The translations under genes and the position numbers were made by a program. Of a DNA stretch of 64,000 nucleotides, positions 1 to 10,319 are shown piece after piece. The notes below the pieces were generated by a model. That model did not search any database and was not told the origin of the DNA. It saw nothing but the letters and a program-made list of their open reading frames with translations. Source of the stretch: Aradus depressus (lineage: Eukaryota > Arthropoda > Insecta > Hemiptera > Aradidae); contig OY759218.1 of assembly GCA_963662175.1 (NCBI GenBank), positions 18,814,480-18,878,479 of the forward strand, in the 5' to 3' direction. Position 1 is the first letter of the stretch. Every line of letters starts with the position of its first letter.

Positions 1-150
1 ATATTTTTATTAATTTTATTTTTTACTATATTTTTAATATATATTTTTTTATATTTGTTATTGTTATTTTGTTTTCTTTTCTATATTTCGCACATTGTGA
101 CCTGATAAAGAGACAAAGAACGTCTCAAAATTTCGTCGTGGGTCTCAAGG
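1..150 (+). repeat. Rep-A fragment, cut by the left window edge
   Basis: The stretch around 80-150 (TTTCGCACATTGTGACCTGA, then AGAGAC...GTCTC) matches the central part of the Rep-A copies at 19560 and 22985. The CTGATGA core has decayed to CTGATAA and GAAAC to AAAAT. The match stops near 150, where Rep-D sequence begins. Confidence 0.6.
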
Positions 151-177
151 AGAGGCTTAACACAAAGACTCTAATAA

Positions 178-520
178 CTGCCGTTGTAATGAATGAATAG
201 ACACGAAATTTCATATATAAATTCAAAACCCTATAAGAACAACTCCTATAAATTTTCTGCAGAATCAGCCGAAGGGAAGGAGGGCATCAGAGAGGGTCTC
301 AATTCAAAAATCCCATTAACTTCCGATGTAATGAAGAGAATCGACATGAAAATTTTTATTTAAATTCAAAACTCCATAAGAATGGCAACTATTAATTTTC
401 CGCGAAATCGAAAGGAAGGATGGATCACAGGGGCTCGACTTGAATACCCTAATAACTGCCGATGTAAAATTTATCGACACAGTATGAGGATTCAGAAGCC
501 AGAACGGTCTTCTTTTAAGC
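178..520 (+). repeat. Rep-D dispersed repeat, partial
   Basis: Contains the Rep-D core words in order: GTAATGAATGAATAGACACG, CAGCCGAAGGGAAGG, a second GTAATGAAGAG...CGACATG block, and GAGGATTCAGAAGCC at the right. The short minus-strand reading frame here is only a shadow of the repeat and recurs in other copies. Confidence 0.7.
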
Positions 521-1047
521 ATACTCGCGCAAACGGCTGTTCATCCATACACGAACATTAACCGCAGCCTAAAAGTAAGCTAGGGGGTATATAATATAAA
601 GATAAATATACTAAAAAGTACCGTATGGTTAGTTCACACAGGTAGTTGTCTCGTACTTGATTGGTCAATTGAGGTAGACAAAAGACAAATTGATAAAGGA
701 AATAGGACTGAAGTAGAAATTGACATAGGGCCACTGAAACAAAAATTAATTCGTTGGGTGATGGCTAACCCAGGGAATAGGCAATAATAGGCCGAAGATA
801 GATCGACAATAGGTTTAAACTCTTCCATTCAGGATCTAATAACAGCTTATTTCCTGTCTCAATCAATTCCACATCATAGGAGACAATTGATCTAGTCTAG
901 TACCTATCCTATATGTGGGTCGGAGGTTCCATAGGAAGATCACAAGCTCAGTTCCCGGCAGCTCAACTATCTCAACTGCAATAATTCCGGATATTTGATA
1001 ATGCCACATAGGCGTTTCTTCTTCTAGTCATGGTCATTCAATATGTG
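521..1047. other. No recognisable feature
   Basis: AT-rich sequence with short reading frames that show no family signature. I see nothing to annotate. Confidence 0.5.
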
Positions 1048-1500
1048 TCGTAAAAAAGTCGGTGAATCACTTGCAATGTACTTTTTCATAACGAATTAAT
1101 CAATTAAATTGCCGGCCGTTTGCGTTAATAATCAATAGTTGACATACTAAGGGGCTTCTATATCCTCATACTAAATTTCTTGGTGATAAATTCATTACGT
1201 CGCCATTTATTAGGGTTTTTGTCTTAAACCTCCCTACCCTAATCACCCCTCACCTTTAGTCGATTCGTAGAGGGTTCATGGCACACATATAAAATTTCGT
1301 GTCGATACATTTATTCTATCGGGAGTTATTAGAGTCTTTGTGCCAAGCCTCCCCCTAATCCCGCCCTTCCCTTCGATCGATTTGGCTCAAAATTAATAGG
1401 TGTCATTCGTAAAGGGTTCATGAAACACATATACAGTTTAGTATCGATACATTCATTCTATCGGCAGTTATCGTGAACAAACTCATAGAGGCAAACAGGC
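1048..1500 (-). repeat. Rep-D dispersed repeat, minus orientation
   Basis: Begins with AAAAAGTCGGTGAATCAC, the hairpin end of Rep-D, continues with CGAATTAATCAATTAA, and ends with CATTCTATCGGCAGTTATCG. It lies head to head with the plus-strand copy at 1540. Confidence 0.75.
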
Positions 1501-1539
1501 AGACAGAAGAAATTCAATGTTGAGTTTTTACAGGAATTC

Positions 1540-1850
1540 CATCTTTTCTGTGTCTGTGTGTGTGTTTTTGAACACGATAACTGTCGATAGAATGAATGTA
1601 TCAACACAAAATTCCATATGTAAATAAATATATAAATTTTCCGCTGATCTGCCGATGTAATGAATGTATCGACTTGAAATTTTATATTTAAATTCAAAAC
1701 CCCATAAGGACAGTACATAATAATTTTCTGCGAAATCAGCCGAAGGAAAAGGGGGGCAGAGGAGTAAGGCTAAAACCCTGCCAATACCTGCCGATGTAAG
1801 AAATGTATCGACACAAAATTTAATATGAGGAACAAACCTAATTGAACTAA
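1540..1850 (+). repeat. Rep-D dispersed repeat, plus orientation
   Basis: Starts in the GTGTCTGTG...AACACGATAACTG block, then GATAGAATGAATGTATC, AATCAGCCGAAGG and a second CTGCCGATGTAAG block. It ends just before the LINE remnant at 1853, so the LINE tail adjoins or entered this repeat. Confidence 0.7.
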
Positions 1851-1852
1851 AC

Positions 1853-2182
1853 ATGTTCCTGGGAGGGGAGTCCAGAGTTCTGAAAGACGGGATCCTGAAC
1901 CTCAAAAGGAACGAGCTTAGACAACTGACTGGAGTTCTCACAGGACATGGTCCGTTCAATAGACACCTACACACTGTGGGAGTCAAGGACAGTCCTACCT
2001 GTGATAGATGTGGGGAAGAAGACGAAACAGCGGCACACTTCCTGGGCATCTGCTCGGGATATGCGCGAATGACATTCCGCATCTTTGGTAGAGATGTAAT
2101 CGCAGAAGAAGACTTTAGAAGATTGGACTATGAGAGCATTCTCAGGTTCATTAAGGAAACTGGGAAACTGAGCACTCCATGA
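1853..2182 (+). pseudogene. LINE ORF2 C-terminal remnant (zinc-binding region)
   Basis: The 109-codon frame shows the end of a non-LTR retrotransposon polyprotein: a RELRQLTGVLTGHGPFNRHL block followed by a zinc-binding pattern CDRCGEEDETAAHFLGIC (CxxC...H...C) and a tail of about 50 residues ending FIKETGKLSTP. In I, R1 and related LINEs this lies just after the RNase H domain and closes ORF2, whose reverse transcriptase copies the element RNA at the target. Here everything upstream is missing, as expected for 5' truncation during target-primed insertion. A decayed relative lies at 12300-12560, and RNase H of a similar element lies at 63404-64000. The ATG at 1853 may be incidental. The clade assignment is an inference. 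Confidence 0.75.
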
Positions 2183-2350
2183 AGGACTTGGTTCAGGTAG
2201 TATAAGTATAAACATACAGTTAATATAATATATATAAATAATACAGTTAAAATAATATATATATAATATATAAGCGCTTCCAGGGAAGGGATACGAGCAC
2301 TGGATGCTTAGGTCCCTAGGTGTAAAACACCTGCCCACCACATATATATA
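2183..2350 (+). other. Probable 3' UTR of the 1853 LINE remnant
   Basis: Directly follows the LINE stop codon. It contains a (TA)-rich stretch at 2215-2270 and a more complex GCTTAGGTCCCTAGGTG block. No poly(A) end is visible, so the right limit is uncertain. Confidence 0.4.
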
Positions 2351-2754
2351 TAAACATGTGCTAGCCTTAAAATTGATGGTTGATACCCTATATGTTTCGG
2401 TTCTTGATCTATAGGACAAGACGAAGTGGTTGTAAATCGCCTCCCAGAAATCTTCACGTTTGGAATAGCTTGAAATGAATGGAATGGAAGTTTGAGTTTG
2501 AACTAGGCCTGCGTTGGCTGGCTTACCGTTGTTCCATCTGTTTATTAATGACTTGGAAAGAAATATAGAACTCATCAGGGATAATGTTCGCAAATGATCC
2601 CAGTGAAGGAAGGTTTGATTCATTTGCATTACAGAGACTATAAAGAAACAGAACATTAACACAACAGAGCATTCCCAAAAGTATTCTAGTTGAACTTTTC
2701 GGTCCGTATCGATGTTACAGGATGCTTCTTTATAAGGTGAATGGTAGGTGCAGT

Positions 2755-2985
2755 AGATATGGCGTTTTGAATTTAAATATTAAATTTCGATTCAAAAAAT
2801 TCAATACAACAGTTATTGGAGTTTTTGTTAAACCTCGCCTTCTATTCCCCCCTTCTCTTCTGCCGATTTGGCTGAGAATCAATAGGACGACTCCTTATAG
2901 AGTTCTGGATTCATTCATTCTAACATCGAATTTCTGATCGATTACATAACTTCCCGTATATCTCATAGAGCTGGGAAATTAAAAG
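2755..2985 (-). repeat. Rep-D dispersed repeat, minus orientation
   Basis: Contains GCCGATTTGGCTGAGAATCA, GGACGACTCCTTATAGAG and GATTACATAACTTCCCGTAT, ending with AGAGCTGGGAAATTAAAAG, the TACTTCCCCAGC end of the family in reverse. Confidence 0.7.
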
Positions 2986-3544
2986 GGAAGAATGTTTGAC
3001 CCTTAGGGCAGTCTTGGAAAGGACCAACTCATTTCTTATTTAGACTATAGGGGAAGACAGTCAAGTGTCTGTATTCGCAGAATCCATTTCCTAGCTAGCC
3101 ACATTTTTCGTTTTTAATTCTGTATAATAGATAAAGAATCGAATTTTGAATGTGAGAGATGGCAAAAAAGCGCAGAAAAAAAGTTTCGTTAAGAAAACGA
3201 CGTTTTGTAGACAACTTTACCCTGAAGAAAATGACATCGTGTATGTTCACGTTGAACAGAACCGTCGACATCTATAGCAAAAGATTGTACAATGGGATAA
3301 GTTGATTTCCTGGAACTGAGCTACGAGGACCCTCCCAGAGACAGACCTCCATCTCACCCAATAGTCCGTCCTCTCACGTTTCTTTCTCCTGGGCGATTTC
3401 GTGTTAGAGAATAGCGGGTGGTGTCGCATTGTTCATTTCGACATGGAAAAAAAAATGAGAACAGAAATATTATAATAATAATATTATATATCTACTTTAA
3501 AAATGGGTATTTACAATTGTATAAATAATATAAACAAAAAGCAT
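2986..3544. other. No recognisable feature
   Basis: AT-rich, with a short (AAT)n stretch near 3468-3490. No coding or repeat signature was recognised. Confidence 0.4.
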
Positions 3545-3715
3545 ATGTACTTAAGTGTAAAATATGGCATTGTCAAAACTCAAGAGGGGAGAAATCACAC
3601 AATGGTGAGTCTCCCTAGGAACTGAGTTCTTCTCATTTATATCTAGTTACTGTCACTATTGCTACTAAGGTTTCCAGGCCATTGGCGCTTAAGGCATCGT
3701 TGAGAAAGGGATTAT
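3545..3715 (-). repeat. Decayed copy of the 18823-19060 repeat
   Basis: On the minus strand the words TTAAGCGCCAATGGCCTGG and GTAGCAATAGTGACAG align with TTAAGCGCCAACGGCCTAG and GTAGCAGCAGTGACAG at 18940-18980, and the same flanking words follow. Both copies are short and uncharacterised. Confidence 0.5.
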
Positions 3716-3784
3716 TGTAGAAATTAAGGGAAAAAATAACTTTTTGTACCTGAGTTTAGCTACTTCTATGTATAGATACAATGA

Positions 3785-4010
3785 TGTATAGTAATATTTA
3801 TTTCCGTTAAACCATAAAATGGTAATTCGATACATCATACTTCAAAATATCTTATAAAATATATACAACAACCGATATTATATGTATGAGCTAAGACATA
3901 ATATTTATTTATTAATTAATATTATATTATAGGCATTATTTATATTTTAATTATAAATATTGATGGAGGACCTCTGCCAAGAAAAAAAAAAAATTCTTCT
4001 CCATTTTGAA
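3785..4010 (-). repeat. Rep-A copy with internal deletion
   Basis: The left end is ATTTATTTCCGTTAAACCAT, the reverse of the Rep-A 3' end. The right end has GGAGGACCTCTGCCAAG, the reverse of the Rep-A 5' word TTGGCAGA...CCTCC. The middle, including the CTGATGA core, is missing. Confidence 0.55.
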
Positions 4011-4087
4011 CAATAGGAAAGTAATTAGGGCATTAAACCTTTTCGGATAGTGGTAACTCCTAGAAATGGTGTTATTGTTATTGTTTG

Positions 4088-4320
4088 TTATAATGACTCA
4101 TGCCCGGGCTTTAACAACGAGGTCATACCGCCTACTACCAGAGCTCTCTTTCGTCACTCTGGTGGACATGAGCCCGACTCTACTGTGGGAGTCCTAAATT
4201 TTGCCTACCCTAAATTTTTATTCACCTAGGGCAGGGGTCTTTAACAAGTACTTGACATTGTACAGGCTCGGGACCATCGCTTAACGTCCCATCCGAAGGA
4301 CAGCGTGCTTAAGTTGAAGT
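4088..4320 (-). repeat. Rep-S SINE body (tRNA head missing)
   Basis: Reading left to right it has GACTCATGCCCGGGCTTTAA, GTCGCTCTGG-like and GGTGGACATGAGCCC words, ACCTAGGGCAGGGGTC, and GGCTCGGGACCATCGCTTAA, ending near CCGAAGGACAGCGTGC. The same series precedes a tRNA-like head in the 57421 copy. The element reads on the minus strand; its promoter-bearing head is absent. Confidence 0.75.
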
Positions 4321-4419
4321 TTTATTTATTAAGTTTTATTTAGATAGGTCGGTTCTATTGAACATACAAAATTATTAACCGCCATTTCAAATTTAAACTT
4401 TTTTTTATTATCCGATCAC

Positions 4420-4421
<2 letters not shown>

Positions 4422-4455
<34 letters not shown>
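4422..4455. repeat. Poly(T) tract of about 34 bases
   Basis: Uninterrupted T run followed by CTTTTTTT. It could be the reverse of a retroelement poly(A) tail, but no adjoining body is recognised. Confidence 0.8.
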
Positions 4456-4559
4456 CTTTTTTTCAGCGATATTAATGACATTCCACACTTCCAAAATGAT
4501 CCTTGATCAATGCAATTTTCAGAAGTCTTCGGTAAATCACCGGCTGTATCCTGTTTGTG

Positions 4560-4815
4560 CTAAAACTCAATATTTGATTTAAATAGTGGCTTCTGAATCC
4601 TCACACTCAATTTTGTGTCGATACATTCTTTACATCGGCAGTTATTGGGATTTTTGAGTTGAGCCCCCTTCTGATGCCCCCCCTCCTCTTTGACTGATTC
4701 CTTTGAAAATAATACGTGTCGTTCTTGGTGGATTCTGAATACGCACGCAAAATACACATGTATACAATGTCGTATCGATATCGTTATTCTATTGGGAGTT
4801 ATCGTGTTCACAGAC
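4560..4815 (-). repeat. Rep-D, minus orientation
   Basis: AAAACTCAATATTTGAT, GTGGCTTCTGAATCCTCA, ACATCGGCAGTTATTGGG and CTATTGGGAGTTATCGTG appear in Rep-D order. It abuts a plus-strand copy starting at 4828, giving a head-to-head pair. Confidence 0.7.
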
Positions 4816-4827
4816 GAACAGAATTTT

Positions 4828-5400
4828 ACTTCCCCAGTTATACAAAATATAGGGGATGTTATGTAATCTGTCAAAAATTCGATGCAATGTTTTCAACGGA
4901 ATTTCATATTTTCCGAACTCCAGATTCCAAATATGAAAAAAAAAAATGTCTGCATGTCTGTGTATCTGTGAACACGATAACCCCTGATAGAATGAGTGTA
5001 TCGACACGAAATTTTATGTGTGAATCCTTCTGTAAAATGGTCTATCTATCAACTTTCATCTAAATCGACCAAAAGAAAAGGAGGATAAGGCGAGGCTTTT
5101 CACAAAAACTCTAGTAACTGCCGATAGAATTAATCCATGGACAACTAACGTTTCGTGACCTTAACCCAAAACGGCAACATCTATTAATTTTCAGACAAAT
5201 CCGCCAAAGGGAACGAGGGATTAGGGGAGAAGCTTAATTCAAAACAACTGCCTGTTGAAATAAATGTGTCCACACAAAATATGAGTATTTAGGAGCCCCT
5301 ATGTAAGTCAACTATTGAATATTAGCGCGACAACTATTTTTGGAGGGGGAGCGTAAAGTTAATTGATTAATTCGTTCTGGGAAAATACAATGCCGGTGAA
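4828..5400 (+). repeat. Rep-D, plus orientation, near full length
   Basis: One of the most complete copies. It runs from CTTCCCCAGTTATACAAA through ATGTAATCTGTCAAAAATTC, GTGAACACGATAACCCC, GATAGAATGAGTGTATCGAC and CGCCAAAGGGAACGAGGG to TTAATTGATTAATTCGTTCT and the degraded hairpin end GCCGGTGAATCATCG. Confidence 0.75.
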
Positions 5401-5404
5401 TCAT

Positions 5405-5560
5405 CGATTTTTTTTTTTTTTTTTTCATTTTTGGAATAAAGATGGCGGAAAACATGAAATTCCGTTGATAACTCAGCATCGGATTTTTGTCATATTACAT
5501 AACTTCCCTTATACTTCGTATTGCTGGAAAAGTAAAATTGAAATGAACTTTACGACTGTC
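5405..5560 (-). repeat. Rep-D end fragment, minus orientation
   Basis: A T-rich run is followed by ATTTTTGGAATAAAGATGG, CGGAAAACATGAAATTCC and CATAACTTCCCTTATACTTC, the TACTTCCCC end of the family reversed. Confidence 0.65.
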
Positions 5561-6430
5561 CCCTTTAGCCTTAAGCTCTTCTATGAAGACTTTCAAAATT
5601 GATATCTATTTATTCACTGGCCATTTAAAGGAAGCTTTTTGAAAATGGAATACAAGATTGAACAAGTCATCATTATAATTTTTTTTTTTCCTTGATGCTC
5701 TCCGGAATTGATTTGAAGATGAAAAGGTGTTGATTAGAGAGCATTGAAAAAAAATGAGAGGGTACTCGTCACAGTGATTACCAGTGAGACGCCAGGAAAC
5801 TGCTGGATCTTTTCTGAAATAACCTTATAATCTTCGGCTATAGAAAGATGCCAGCCAATGACCATTCGGGAAAGCTATCTCACTTCTATCCGTCCCCTAG
5901 TCGTATCTTCAACTCAACTGTTCCTGGTTTGAGCAGGATCTGACGAACGACCCGATTCCCTGGACCCAAGTTTCATTGATTGCGTCTATGTAACACAATA
6001 TTTGACAAATCCGGGACTGAGTATTCATTCATAAATAAAACATTACTCTTACTGCAAACTTACTATACTCTTACTCCTCACGCATTCTTCTCTTCCTATG
6101 AGAGGCCTCTTCCCTCATTGTCGACTCTCTTCAGCTCTCCTGTTCCTCTTGGTCTGCCTCCACTGCTAGTCAGAGGCTAGGCAGATCCGGGGGGTACGGG
6201 GGACCACCCGCCCCCACCTGACCTCTTCTACCTTCATTTAGTTGTTGGAATGAGGACAGTACCATACGGGGGACTTCCGGGTGGTCTCGGAGCTCAGTCG
6301 TTGTTTTTCTTATGATTTATCAAATTATTTTGTACATATATAGTTTTCTTTATTTTGTTTTATGATTTCTTTATGTACATCACTTTTTTTCTCGTAATTT
6401 ATTTTATTTATTTAATCTTATATAGAAGGA
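5561..6430. other. Mostly unannotated; short word shared with 35045-35090
   Basis: No gene recognised. The segment 6115-6175 (CTCTCCTGTTCCTCTTGG, CTGCCTCCACTGCT) resembles 35050-35090 and may be LINE 3' UTR. The rest shows only short, low-complexity frames. Confidence 0.35.
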
Positions 6431-6455
6431 AGAGGCTCAACTCAATAATCATAAT

Positions 6456-6883
6456 AAAGCCATGTAAAAAATTTATCAATACAACTAAGACATCGACTTT
6501 ACCAGCTGACACCTCTCCTCAAGAACTCTCAGCTCCCCCTCCATCTCAAGAGGCTCGACTATATGATGCTCATCAGGCCCATGTGGCTTTACGGCTGCGC
6601 TATCTGGGGTTCTGCCTCGGATTCTCAAATCAAACGTATCCAGAATCGGGCTTTAAGGATAATCACCAGTGCGCCCTGGTTTGTCCGAAACAAAACTATA
6701 CACAATGATCTTGAGATCCCTGAGGTGAAAAAATGTCTGCCTTTTTGCTACGCCAGTCTGCTGCGGACCATGCAAGATCATCAAAACCCTCTGCTACGTG
6801 CCATCCCTCTTCACCTGCTTCCGCCAAGACCAGAACGTCGACTGAAGAGGAAGCACCATAGCGGCCTTAATCAAGAGGACTGA
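6456..6883 (+). pseudogene. Jockey-like LINE ORF2, C-terminal fragment
   Basis: The frame ending at 6883 gives the region after the reverse transcriptase catalytic core: LRHRLYQLTPLL, then MLIRPMWLYGCAIWGSAS, a KRIQNRALRIITSAPWFVRN block, and a basic tail PRPERRLKRKHH. The YG..IWG and alanine/arginine-rich 'QN.alR.i..APW.vrn' signature is characteristic of Jockey-clade elements. Everything upstream is lost, typical of 5' truncation. The stop is followed by a short 3' UTR with AATAAA and a poly(A) run, so the 3' end is intact. A different copy of the same clade is at 25004. Confidence 0.85.
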
Positions 6884-6982
6884 CGTTGGTCAGCGGCCTC
6901 ATTCCAATGCCAGATGTTTTGTTTTGTTTGATTTTAGCACAATTGAATGTACAAAAATTGCCAATAAATGAGAAAAAAAAAA
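6884..6982 (+). other. 3' UTR and poly(A) of the Jockey-like fragment
   Basis: About 90 bases follow the stop codon, with AATAAA at 6963 and an A run ending at 6982. Rep-D sequence starts immediately afterwards, which marks the insertion junction. Confidence 0.75.
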
Positions 6983-6983
6983 T

Positions 6984-7110
6984 CAGTATGAGGACTCAGA
7001 AGTCTCTATTTACGTCAACTATTGTTTTTTAGTACAAATGATTTTTAAGGAAGTTCGAAAATGTAATAGATTAATTCATGGTTGCGGAAACGGTGACACA
7101 CCTATATTTT
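6984..7110 (+). repeat. Rep-D fragment, plus orientation
   Basis: TCAGTATGAGGACTCAGAAG, ATTTACGTCAACTATTG and TAATAGATTAATTCATGG are the right-hand half of Rep-D. The left half is missing where the LINE tail inserted. Confidence 0.6.
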
Positions 7111-7398
7111 ATTGTTAGGTTTTCTGATTCAAAAAATGCTATAAGCTCGAATTCTTCTTTTCATAAGAATACCAATGTAATAAATATTAGGCTTGGAAGA
7201 GATCCATAAATGTCCTAATTTTCTAAGTTCAATTTCAGGATCCATTAGTCTACTGCATCGATCACGGGCTCCTTGTAAGCTTCGTTCTTGATAAGAATAT
7301 AAGAGGATATTGGCTGGGCCTGACCTCGTAACAGTCTTCTGTGTCATTACTTTCTCCTTGTATATCCCACTGTAACAATTCATTTTACTTTAGCAGCT
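7111..7398. other. No recognisable feature
   Basis: The minus frame at 7129-7383 shows no family signature. Confidence 0.35.
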
Positions 7399-7483
7399 AA
7401 ACGAAGCATAGGGGAAGTTATGTAATTAGTCAAAAATTTCAGGAGGAATTTCATTTTTTTCCGATCTGTACATAATACAACAT

Positions 7484-8561
7484 AATTCTGTGGTCGCGAG
7501 GAAAAACTAGGTAACTCCGTTTTTTTGAATTTCGAGAAAAACACGTTTTAAGTATTTGTTATTGTTTTGATGAAATGACTGTTCAGAAAAGGTTTTTTTT
7601 GCATTGAGGCATATGGTTTGAATGAATCGCAATGTTATCAATCAAAATCTTTAAATACAAAACAACTTTACTCAAGTTATGCGAATAAATAACAAAAAAT
7701 AAGGTGAGTTACCTGGTTTTTCCTCGGTAATGGAGTTACCTAGTTTTTACAACAATTGTTTAATCTTTACTAAAAGCTTACGATATTAACTTTTGAAAAC
7801 TGTTGTTTGATTTTGAGTTAACTTAAATCAACCGAAAGCACACCGAAAGACTTGAGAAAAGATAGTAATGCGGTTTTGGATGATTACCTAGTGCAAAGCT
7901 ATCACAGTCCATTGCCCATCACAAAAGAGAAAAAAAAAGACTTGATAAGCCTTTTACATCTTTTGCGACCGTTTTGACCGTGGAAGTTCGTTCTTTCGGA
8001 AGTCCGTTAGATTTCATAGATTTACAAGACGAGTTGAACGAAAACTCTGAAGGCAGTCCAGAAGTGACCAGGGAAAAACGAAAAAGAAGTGTTGCAAAAA
8101 ATGTCAATAAACCATCCAATCCTGAGTCAACCGAATCTAATCCAAATTTGAATTTGCGAAGATCTGCTAGGTTACTGCAAAAAAAACTCATCGTTGTAAT
8201 ACTGACAGTTCTCATCCATTTTGTATCAACGATATATATTCTTTCATGTATAATCACAAGTAACTTGAAATTTTTCTTTTAATTTGTATAATCATCGATA
8301 AATTATAATATAACGTTTATAAATTCACAATTATATTGATTCTCTACAAGTGTATGGAGTTACTTTATTTTTTTCCAAATAAAATGGAGTTACCTTGTTT
8401 TTACCTAAAAAATGACATTTGTTGGATTCTAAATTTAGTTATAACGCGAATAAAAGCCGCATTTTTATGGTTTTGATGTGATATAATAAGTGTACATGAA
8501 ACATTTTACTCAAATTTCCCATTTTTTCAATTTTTTTACAAAATGGAGCGACCACAGAATT
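7484..8561. mobile_element. TIR DNA element with iterated GGAGTTACC motif
   Basis: The ends are inverted: AATTCTGTGGTCGC at the left and GCGACCACAGAATT at the right. The word GGAGTTACCTNGTTTTT occurs inverted at the left end (7503-7520) and directly near 7705, 7732, 8356 and 8386, so the end motif is spread through the element. Internal frames suggest a decayed protein: one includes DDYLVQSYHSPLPITKEKK (about 7878-7935). The 7974-8282 frame has a basic RRSARLLQKK segment followed by a hydrophobic tail. Neither shows a catalytic triad I can identify, so superfamily and autonomy are unknown. Confidence 0.65.
7974..8282 (+). CDS. Hypothetical basic ORF inside the 7484-8561 element
   Basis: A 102-codon frame: an acidic start (IDLQDELNENSEG), a charged middle with REKRKRS and RRSARLLQKK, and a hydrophobic C-terminal third that could be one membrane segment or untranslated AT-rich DNA. 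RRS.R-type basic tails are seen near the ends of many transposon proteins, but that is weak evidence. It is probably a remnant of the element's own protein, in a different frame from the upstream DDYLVQ segment, which implies a frameshift. Confidence 0.35.
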   Translation: MTVEVRSFGSPLDFIDLQDELNENSEGSPEVTREKRKRSVAKNVNKPSNPESTESNPNLNLRRSARLLQKKLIVVILTVLIHFVSTIYILSCIITSNLKFFF

Positions 8562-8769
8562 TCTGTGTGTCTGTAATACGATAACTGATGTGGCCAGAAC
8601 CCCATGAGCACAAGACCCAATGATTTTCAGTCAAATCGGCCAAAGGGAACGGGAGGATTAGGGAAGAGGCTTAACTCTAAAACTTCAATAACTGCCGCGG
8701 TAATGAATGCATCGAAACAAAATTTTTTATTTGTATTTTTTTTGTAAGTATAATTTATTTTATTATATA

Positions 8770-8870
8770 TATATAGTATAAACTCGATTAACCGGGGTAT
8801 TGGGGGGGGGGGGGGGGGGGGGGGAGTGGAGAGGTCGCACGAATAAATGAAAACCACGGTTAATCGAGAC
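8770..8870. repeat. Small inverted repeat around a poly(G) run, pogo-like end
   Basis: CTCGATTAACCGGGGT (from 8783) pairs with ACCACGGTTAATCGAG (8853-8868). Between them lie 23 consecutive G (8802-8824). The words resemble the CTCTTAACCGG ends seen at 59965-59980, so this may be a collapsed pogo/Tigger-type element. Confidence 0.5.
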
Positions 8871-8899
8871 ATTTCTTATTTAACGAATTACATATGTCT

Positions 8900-9192
8900 G
8901 CACAATGTTATATACATATCACACCCCCGCTTCAGAAGTGACACAAATAAAAAATCATGAACGCCTGTAAAACGACACGGAAAAATTTCTGTAATTTGAA
9001 ATAACTATTTTGAAGTAATGAGGGCTCGTACGTTTTTCTTTCTAGTTTCCAATCTATTGGAACCCGAGAAGTGTCGTTTTTCCTGAATAAAAAGATCATT
9101 TTTCTTACCCCATGCGACATAAACAAAAAATTAGCGGATTTTGAATTATGTCATTTCTGAAGCGGGGGTGCGATATGTGTGTACATTGTCAT
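8900..9192. mobile_element. MITE with ACATATCRCACC termini
   Basis: The left end ACATATCACACCCCCGCTTC continues with AGAAGTGAC. The right end is its reverse complement, GTCATTTCTGAAGC...GGGGGTGCGATATGT. The outer flanks CACAATGT and ACATTGTC also pair. There is about 200 bp of non-coding AT-rich interior. A second MITE with the same outer ACATATCGCACC is at 59536-59800. No transposase is encoded. Confidence 0.8.
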
Positions 9193-9359
9193 GTTATAAC
9201 GTTATCAGGGCTTGAAATATGAAGTAATCCATCTTTGTTTTTTGCAGTTTGAAATGATTTTCCTTACTTCAGTTCTAATTTTTCTCTAACTCATGACGTC
9301 ACGGAAGTCAAAATTTTCCTGTTCGCACAAGTTCATGAGGACATCAAGTGGTTCCATTG

Positions 9360-9680
9360 CTATATATATATTTCAAATCGTTATTGATTTTTTGTTATTT
9401 TCTTTTTTCTATATTTCCCAGATTTTGACTTGATGAAGAATGTCGTCGGAAAAGACTCTTCCGGAAAAGTTATAAAAAGTTATTATCTTAATTTTAAATA
9501 AATTAAAAAAATTATCTATAGTATTTATTAATATTATTATTTTCTTATTCATATTTTCAAGTATTTATTTATTTATATTATTTTTTAGTAGTATTGTTAA
9601 TTTTAATGTAGACATTCTTATGACGTATCATATTACCATGTTATGGTAACGGAAATAAATATTATAATTATTGTTACATG
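9360..9680 (+). repeat. Rep-A copy, diverged
   Basis: Carries TTTGACTTGATGAAGAATG in place of the CTGATGA hairpin, then TCTTCCGGAAAAGTTATAAA, TTAGTAGTATTGTTAATTTTA and the family 3' end GGTAACGGAAATAAATATTA. The hairpin is deleted. Confidence 0.65.
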
Positions 9681-9993
9681 TTGTTTAGAGTGTAGAGTCC
9701 CATGGGGAGTTGGTCACCCTCTTTCGAAAAAAAACAACAAAATGACAATTCTGGAAGGAGGCCGTTTTGCATAAATAAAAATCGGATATTTTGAGGATTG
9801 TCTGTTATGGAGGGAATGGCGGTAGACACTATCTGGAGTCAGGGATGGTACTTGTTGCCTTTTTCTCCTCTATAGACAACACTCCTATCTCTCATCTCAA
9901 GATAGGGCTCTTTATTTCTTTATTGTCAGCTCCCTATTTCCTGATAGTGGCACTGATCCACAAGCCTCTAGCCTCTCCCTTCCTTCTCTACAG

Positions 9994-10025
<32 letters not shown>

Positions 10026-10319
10026 GTTATCTCTTTCTTCGTAGGACGCTTCAAGATCCAAAGCCTGAAGATCCTTCCTTTTATTCGATTCCCGCCTCCC
10101 CCACCATCAACATCCGTTTCCGATCTTACCCTTTTATTGCTCTCTCTGCCTCTTCTATCCCACACCCATTCCTAACCCCATCGGCTGGCTACCCCATCAG
10201 GAACCTTCTAATATTACGACGACTTTTCACCTTGGGGGAGTATGACTCAATCATGACGGTCTTCCCTAGTAGAAAGTTAGTTAGTTTTTCACCAGTAACT
10301 GGACCAGTAATCGACTGAC
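9681..10319. other. No supported gene
   Basis: The 175-codon plus frame at 9791-10318 spans a T-rich homopolymer (about 10006-10025) and low-complexity pyrimidine sequence. It shows no domain and I do not call it a gene. Confidence 0.5.

Larger units (their letters stand above)
7399..8745 (+). repeat. Rep-D copy split by the 7484-8561 element
   Basis: The left part (GCATAGGGGAAGTTATGTAA to ATTTTTTTCCGATCTG) and the right part (TCTGTGTGTCTGTAATACGA to CTGCCGCGGTAATGAATGC) are consecutive pieces of one Rep-D copy. They are separated by the inverted-repeat element, which therefore inserted later. Confidence 0.65.

Noticed and set aside
8802..8824. Poly(G) run as a regulatory G-quadruplex
   Set aside because: It is a pure homopolymer inside a small inverted repeat, more likely a replication-slippage product; no gene context.
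9791..10318. 175-codon plus-strand frame
   Set aside because: It crosses a T homopolymer coding for a phenylalanine run and has low-complexity pyrimidine content, no domain and no conserved copy.
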